Source: Fen-1254 sp963778945 (GTDB lineage Bacteria > Bacteroidota > Ignavibacteria > UBA10030). Taken from it: 64,000 bases of DNA. The notes under the pieces are model-generated. The model ran no database searches. It was given only the letters and a program-made list of their open reading frames with translations, and was not told the DNA's origin. The stretch lies in the NCBI GenBank assembly GCA_963778945.1, contig CAVZWL010000016.1:112017-176016 (forward strand), in the 5' to 3' direction. Below are positions 61,955 through 64,000 of the stretch, one piece after another; position 1 is the stretch's first letter, and each line of letters begins with the position of its first letter. The translations under genes and the position numbers were made by a program.

Positions 61955-62062
61955 CTCGTTATTCCCTCAATCACGCGGCGATTGAGGATAACGATCAGCA
62001 CCATTGGAAAAGGGCTGGTTATGGTCGCATCGGGCTTTGCTCCGTCGACCTATAAAAAATCT
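61955..62062 (-). promoter_or_regulatory. structured leader RNA of metY, possible SAM-type aptamer
   Basis: On the minus strand the RNA can form GGTCG/CGACC, ACCAT/ATGGT and a long hairpin (CGTTAT-CCTCAATC pairing with GATTGAGG-GA-ATAACG). The pieces AAAGCCCGATGCGACC and GGTGCTGATCGTTATCC resemble the AAGCCCGGCAACC and GGTGCTAATTCC signatures of SAM-I riboswitches, and GAGATGAG resembles the closing P1 strand. The 5' half of the SAM-I consensus is not recognisable, so this is a candidate only. Confidence 0.35.
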
Positions 62063-62077
62063 TGTTTTGAGAAGATA

Positions 62078-62230
62078 TTACAATAAGGAGGCCGATGAAC
62101 AACCATTATCCGAAATCGCTGCGCGAACTTGCATTCGACAACAACAACAGCGACAGCAACAACTCTCCGCCATTCGAGCGAACGGCCTTGATGTCTGCGA
62201 TATGGACAATGTATTCTTCATCGTTATCAT
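62078..62230 (-). CDS. putative cysteine-rich leader peptide of metY
   Basis: A 50-codon minus-strand frame starts at ATG 62230, about 20 bases after a predicted transcription start. It contains seven Cys in an eight-residue stretch (codons 24-31: CCCRCCCC) and stops at 62078, well before metY. Such poly-Cys stretches are known in leader peptides that sense cysteinyl-tRNA supply. The DNA is triplet-repetitive (TTG/TGT repeats), so the stretch could arise by chance. No strong ribosome binding site is present. Confidence 0.4.
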   Translation of the reverse strand: MITMKNTLSISQTSRPFARMAESCCCRCCCCRMQVRAAISDNGCSSASLL

Positions 62231-62257
62231 TTTTTTGTCTTACATGCTGCTCTTTAT

Positions 62258-62285
62258 AAGATAACTATTCCTGAGAGATTGTCAA
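62258..62285 (-). promoter_or_regulatory. candidate promoter of the metY leader
   Basis: On the minus strand TTGACA (62280-62285) is followed after 16 bases by TATCTT (62258-62263). It would place transcription start near 62250, about 490 bases upstream of metY. Confidence 0.5.
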
Positions 62286-62323
62286 GAGGAGCGGATAATT
62301 TCTACACTAATTTTCTTCGGACG

Positions 62324-62548
62324 TTATTTTTCTTTGATCGGAAGTGTACGCGCAACGACTTCGGACTGAAATCCGCAGGTCTTGTGTGTACCGTCGCAGA
62401 AAGGTTTGTCCTTGCTCTGGTTACAGCGGCAGAGCGAAATTTTTGCACGGCCGCCCAAATCGAACTTCTTTCCTTCGATATCATACAATTCAAAGTCGCC
62501 TTCGACGCGAATGCTTCCGTTTGTTTTAACGGTTATTTTTGCCGGCAT
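62324..62548 (-). CDS. CDGSH-type iron-sulfur protein
   Basis: From the ATG at 62548 (GGGAG upstream) the 74-residue protein reads MPAKITVKTNGSIRVEGDFELYDIEGKKFDL. It contains the complete 2Fe-2S motif C-x-C-x2-S-x3-P-x-C-D-G-T-H in LCRCNQSKDKPFCDGTH. CDGSH (mitoNEET-like) proteins bind a labile cluster and act in redox sensing or cluster transfer. It is a stand-alone gene downstream of the DUF2911 gene. Confidence 0.93.
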   Translation of the reverse strand: MPAKITVKTNGSIRVEGDFELYDIEGKKFDLGGRAKISLCRCNQSKDKPFCDGTHKTCGFQSEVVARTLPIKEK

Positions 62549-62574
62549 AAGTTTTTCTCCCGGATTCGGGGCCG

Positions 62575-63561
62575 TTATTCTTTGTGTAATGAGAAATCGA
62601 TCGACGCTTCGGTCTTTTCCCACGATAATCGAAGGAGGCCTTTTTGAGTCCCGGTTTTCTCAAGAACGATTGTAAATTTTTCCACCGGATGGGAAAGTTT
62701 TTTTATTTTCATCGGCAGAGAAACTACATCGAGCCGGGCGTTGTGCACCGTGCCCCATTGTCCTGTCTGCCTGTTGATGAGAAGTTTCCATTCCTTTACC
62801 GACGGAACCGTATAAAGCGAATACGCACCCTTGGGCAGAATCACTTTGCCCAGACCCAGGCCGCCTGTCGTCGTCAATCCGGTTGCAGCATTTGCGCCGG
62901 TTCGCCAGACTTTTCCGTACGGAACGACTCCTCCCATTATTTTTCTTCCGCGCATCGATGGACGCCCGTAATTGATGCTGACCGTTGTGCCTTCCATGTT
63001 GATGGATACAGAATCCCTGGGACTCGGAAGCAATCCATCCTTGCTTATTTGAAACCCGGCAGAAAGTTCGGTCTTTTCCCATGCAATATGCAGAATGCCG
63101 CTGCTTTCAGATCTTTTTTCAATTCTAAAGGTTAATGCTTCGACGGCAGACTTAAGCGGCTTGACGTCAAGGTCGACGCGGGCAAGGTCGAACTGCGGAT
63201 TATAAACGGTTCCCCATTGTCCGGTCTGCTTATTGATAATGAGCTTCCACTTGTCTTGAGCAGGAAATGTATAGAGAGAATATGTTCCGCGGGATACAAC
63301 GGCGCCGTCGATTTCGAGATCGGCATCTGTGGTCAATGTTGTAGCCGAGCCATTGCCGGTCCGCCATATCTTGTAATACGGGACAAATTCACCGAATATT
63401 TTCCGGCCTTCCATCAACGGTTTTCCGTAATTCACGAAAATCTTATTTCCGCCGAAGAGCGCTTTGACGGAGTCTCGCGGGGCAATGGCCTGCCTCTGTG
63501 CAAAAGATCCGGCCATGCAGCATACTGCAGCCAGGAAAAGGAAAAATAGTTTTTTATTCAT
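62575..63561 (-). CDS. exported protein with two DUF2911 domains
   Basis: After a signal peptide (KLFFLFLAAVCCMAGSFA) the 328-residue protein contains two copies of DUF2911. Each has VNYGKPLMEGRKIFGEFVPYYKIWRTGNGSATTL and GTYSLYTFPAQDKWKLIINKQTGQWGT-type motifs (second copy INYGRPSMRGRKIMGGVVPYGKVWRTGANAATGL). DUF2911 is typical of Bacteroidota and relatives and of unknown function. The duplication is internal and intact. Confidence 0.92.
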   Translation of the reverse strand: MNKKLFFLFLAAVCCMAGSFAQRQAIAPRDSVKALFGGNKIFVNYGKPLMEGRKIFGEFVPYYKIWRTGNGSATTLTTDADLEIDGAVVSRGTYSLYTFPAQDKWKLIINKQTGQWGTVYNPQFDLARVDLDVKPLKSAVEALTFRIEKRSESSGILHIAWEKTELSAGFQISKDGLLPSPRDSVSINMEGTTVSINYGRPSMRGRKIMGGVVPYGKVWRTGANAATGLTTTGGLGLGKVILPKGAYSLYTVPSVKEWKLLINRQTGQWGTVHNARLDVVSLPMKIKKLSHPVEKFTIVLEKTGTQKGLLRLSWEKTEASIDFSLHKE

Positions 63562-63644
63562 TTATTTTCGGGTTTTTCAATTCATCGGTTCTCACGCGCA
63601 CCTTAAGTATAACTATTATTCTCCTGAAATAGTTGCACCAGGAA

Positions 63645-64000
63645 TCAGTGCATTTCATTTTCCGCTTCGATATAGGCGGTCAACGTTCTTTGATCGAAAC
63701 AAACTGCGACCACCTGTTCAATCAGCGGGTTTTCCTGTAGGGCATAAAATATTTTCCGCAATGCGATTCGCGAGGCATGTTCGACCGGAAATCCATAGAC
63801 ACCTGTACTGATCGAGGGAAATGCGATGGATATGAGTTTCCGTTCACCGGCAATTTCAAAACAGCGTTGATAACAACTTGCGAGCAGTTCATCTTCATGC
63901 TGAGATCCGCCATGCCAGACCGGCCCTACCGTATGAATTATATACCGCGCAGGAAGATCGTACCCGTCCGTTATTTTCGCATCGCCCGTTGCACATCCGT
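63645..64000 (-). CDS. macro-domain protein (ADP-ribose binding), partial at the window edge
   Basis: The minus-strand frame entering at 64000 reads GCATGDAKITDGYDLPARYIIHTVGPVWHGG, then ISIAFPSISTGVYGFPVEHASRIALRKIF, and ends AYIEAENEMH with a stop at 63645. These are the conserved macro-domain segments (GxATGxAKxTxGYxLP, HTVGP, SISTGVYGFP) of the YmdB/O-acetyl-ADP-ribose deacetylase type. The N-terminal substrate-binding strand with the NAAN motif lies outside the window. Confidence 0.9.
   Translation of the reverse strand, partial: GCATGDAKITDGYDLPARYIIHTVGPVWHGGSQHEDELLASCYQRCFEIAGERKLISIAFPSISTGVYGFPVEHASRIALRKIFYALQENPLIEQVVAVCFDQRTLTAYIEAENEMH

Noticed and set aside
62004..62264. Plus-strand reading frames with an AAGGAGG-like site at 62085 (MNNHYPKSL...)
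   Set aside because: The coding potential comes from CAA triplet repeats, two frames are equally open, no homology is evident, and the minus-strand metY leader explains the region better. It remains a weak alternative.
1..64000. tRNA genes, rRNA genes, insertion sequences or prophage genes
   Set aside because: No T-loop/anticodon patterns, rRNA core motifs, transposase or phage structural motifs were recognised on either strand by reading. A tRNA scan would settle the tRNA question.

Overview
The window looks like part of a Gram-negative bacterial chromosome, probably from the Bacteroidota/Chlorobiota/Ignavibacteriota side of the FCB group. This placement is an inference from YCF48-type beta-propeller and DUF2911 secreted proteins, a type II secretion/type IV pilus-like operon with a separate secretin, lipoproteins, and a type A RNase P RNA. 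No rRNA, tRNA, CRISPR array or transposase was found. Most of the first 28 kb is housekeeping. Many of its conserved genes (nif3, a zinc-ribbon gene, rnhA, recJ, ruvA, uvrA, a DUF58 gene, rsmB, clpB, dnaK, one hsp20) are interrupted by single-base frameshifts. In each case the expected protein continues in another frame, so these are read here as probable sequencing indels and annotated as single genes.

Layout. 0-2.7 kb: a two-gene response-regulator operon (receiver-only plus NtrC type) and a divergent receiver/HisKA-like gene. 3-9 kb: nif3, zinc ribbon, rnhA, rnpB, recJ, ruvC-ruvA-ruvB. 10-13.4 kb: a 14-repeat YCF48-like exported protein, 3-methyladenine DNA glycosylase and a methyltransferase. 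13.4-22.5 kb (minus strand): uvrA, a DUF58 protein, a small membrane zinc protein, a TPR lipoprotein, rsmB and clpB. 22.6-24.1 kb: two small toxin-antitoxin-like pairs. 24.5-28.1 kb: three tandem Hsp20 genes followed by dnaK, preceded by a sigma-54-like promoter with inverted repeats upstream. 28.8-30.7 kb: a Phd/ParE-like pair and an HTH-GHKL ATPase-STAS-like gene bracketed by two copies of a 55-bp operator-like repeat.

31-42 kb (minus strand): an eleven-gene secretion/pilus operon in the order gspG, prepilin peptidase, gspE, secretin, PilM/N-, PilO- and PilP-like genes, a PilX-like protein, gspI, gspJ, gspF. It starts from a good sigma-70-type promoter. 42.4-51.2 kb: a polymorphic-toxin (Rhs/YD-repeat) archive on the minus strand. 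It holds at least five toxin tips, each followed by a small putative immunity gene, and two nearly identical 1.5-kb Rhs core cassettes. None has a full Rhs N-terminus. This is the most unusual part of the window.

51.3-64 kb: a class II-type Fic protein with a palindromic operator, a DUF3795-lexA operon behind a perfect CTGT-N8-ACAG SOS-type box, two membrane proteins, dsbD, a thioredoxin/DUF4395 pair, and the sulfur-assimilation genes cysK and metY. metY has a long leader with a poly-cysteine leader reading frame, a possible SAM-type aptamer and a strong intrinsic terminator. A CDGSH iron-sulfur protein, a double-DUF2911 protein and a macro-domain gene cut by the window edge complete the region.
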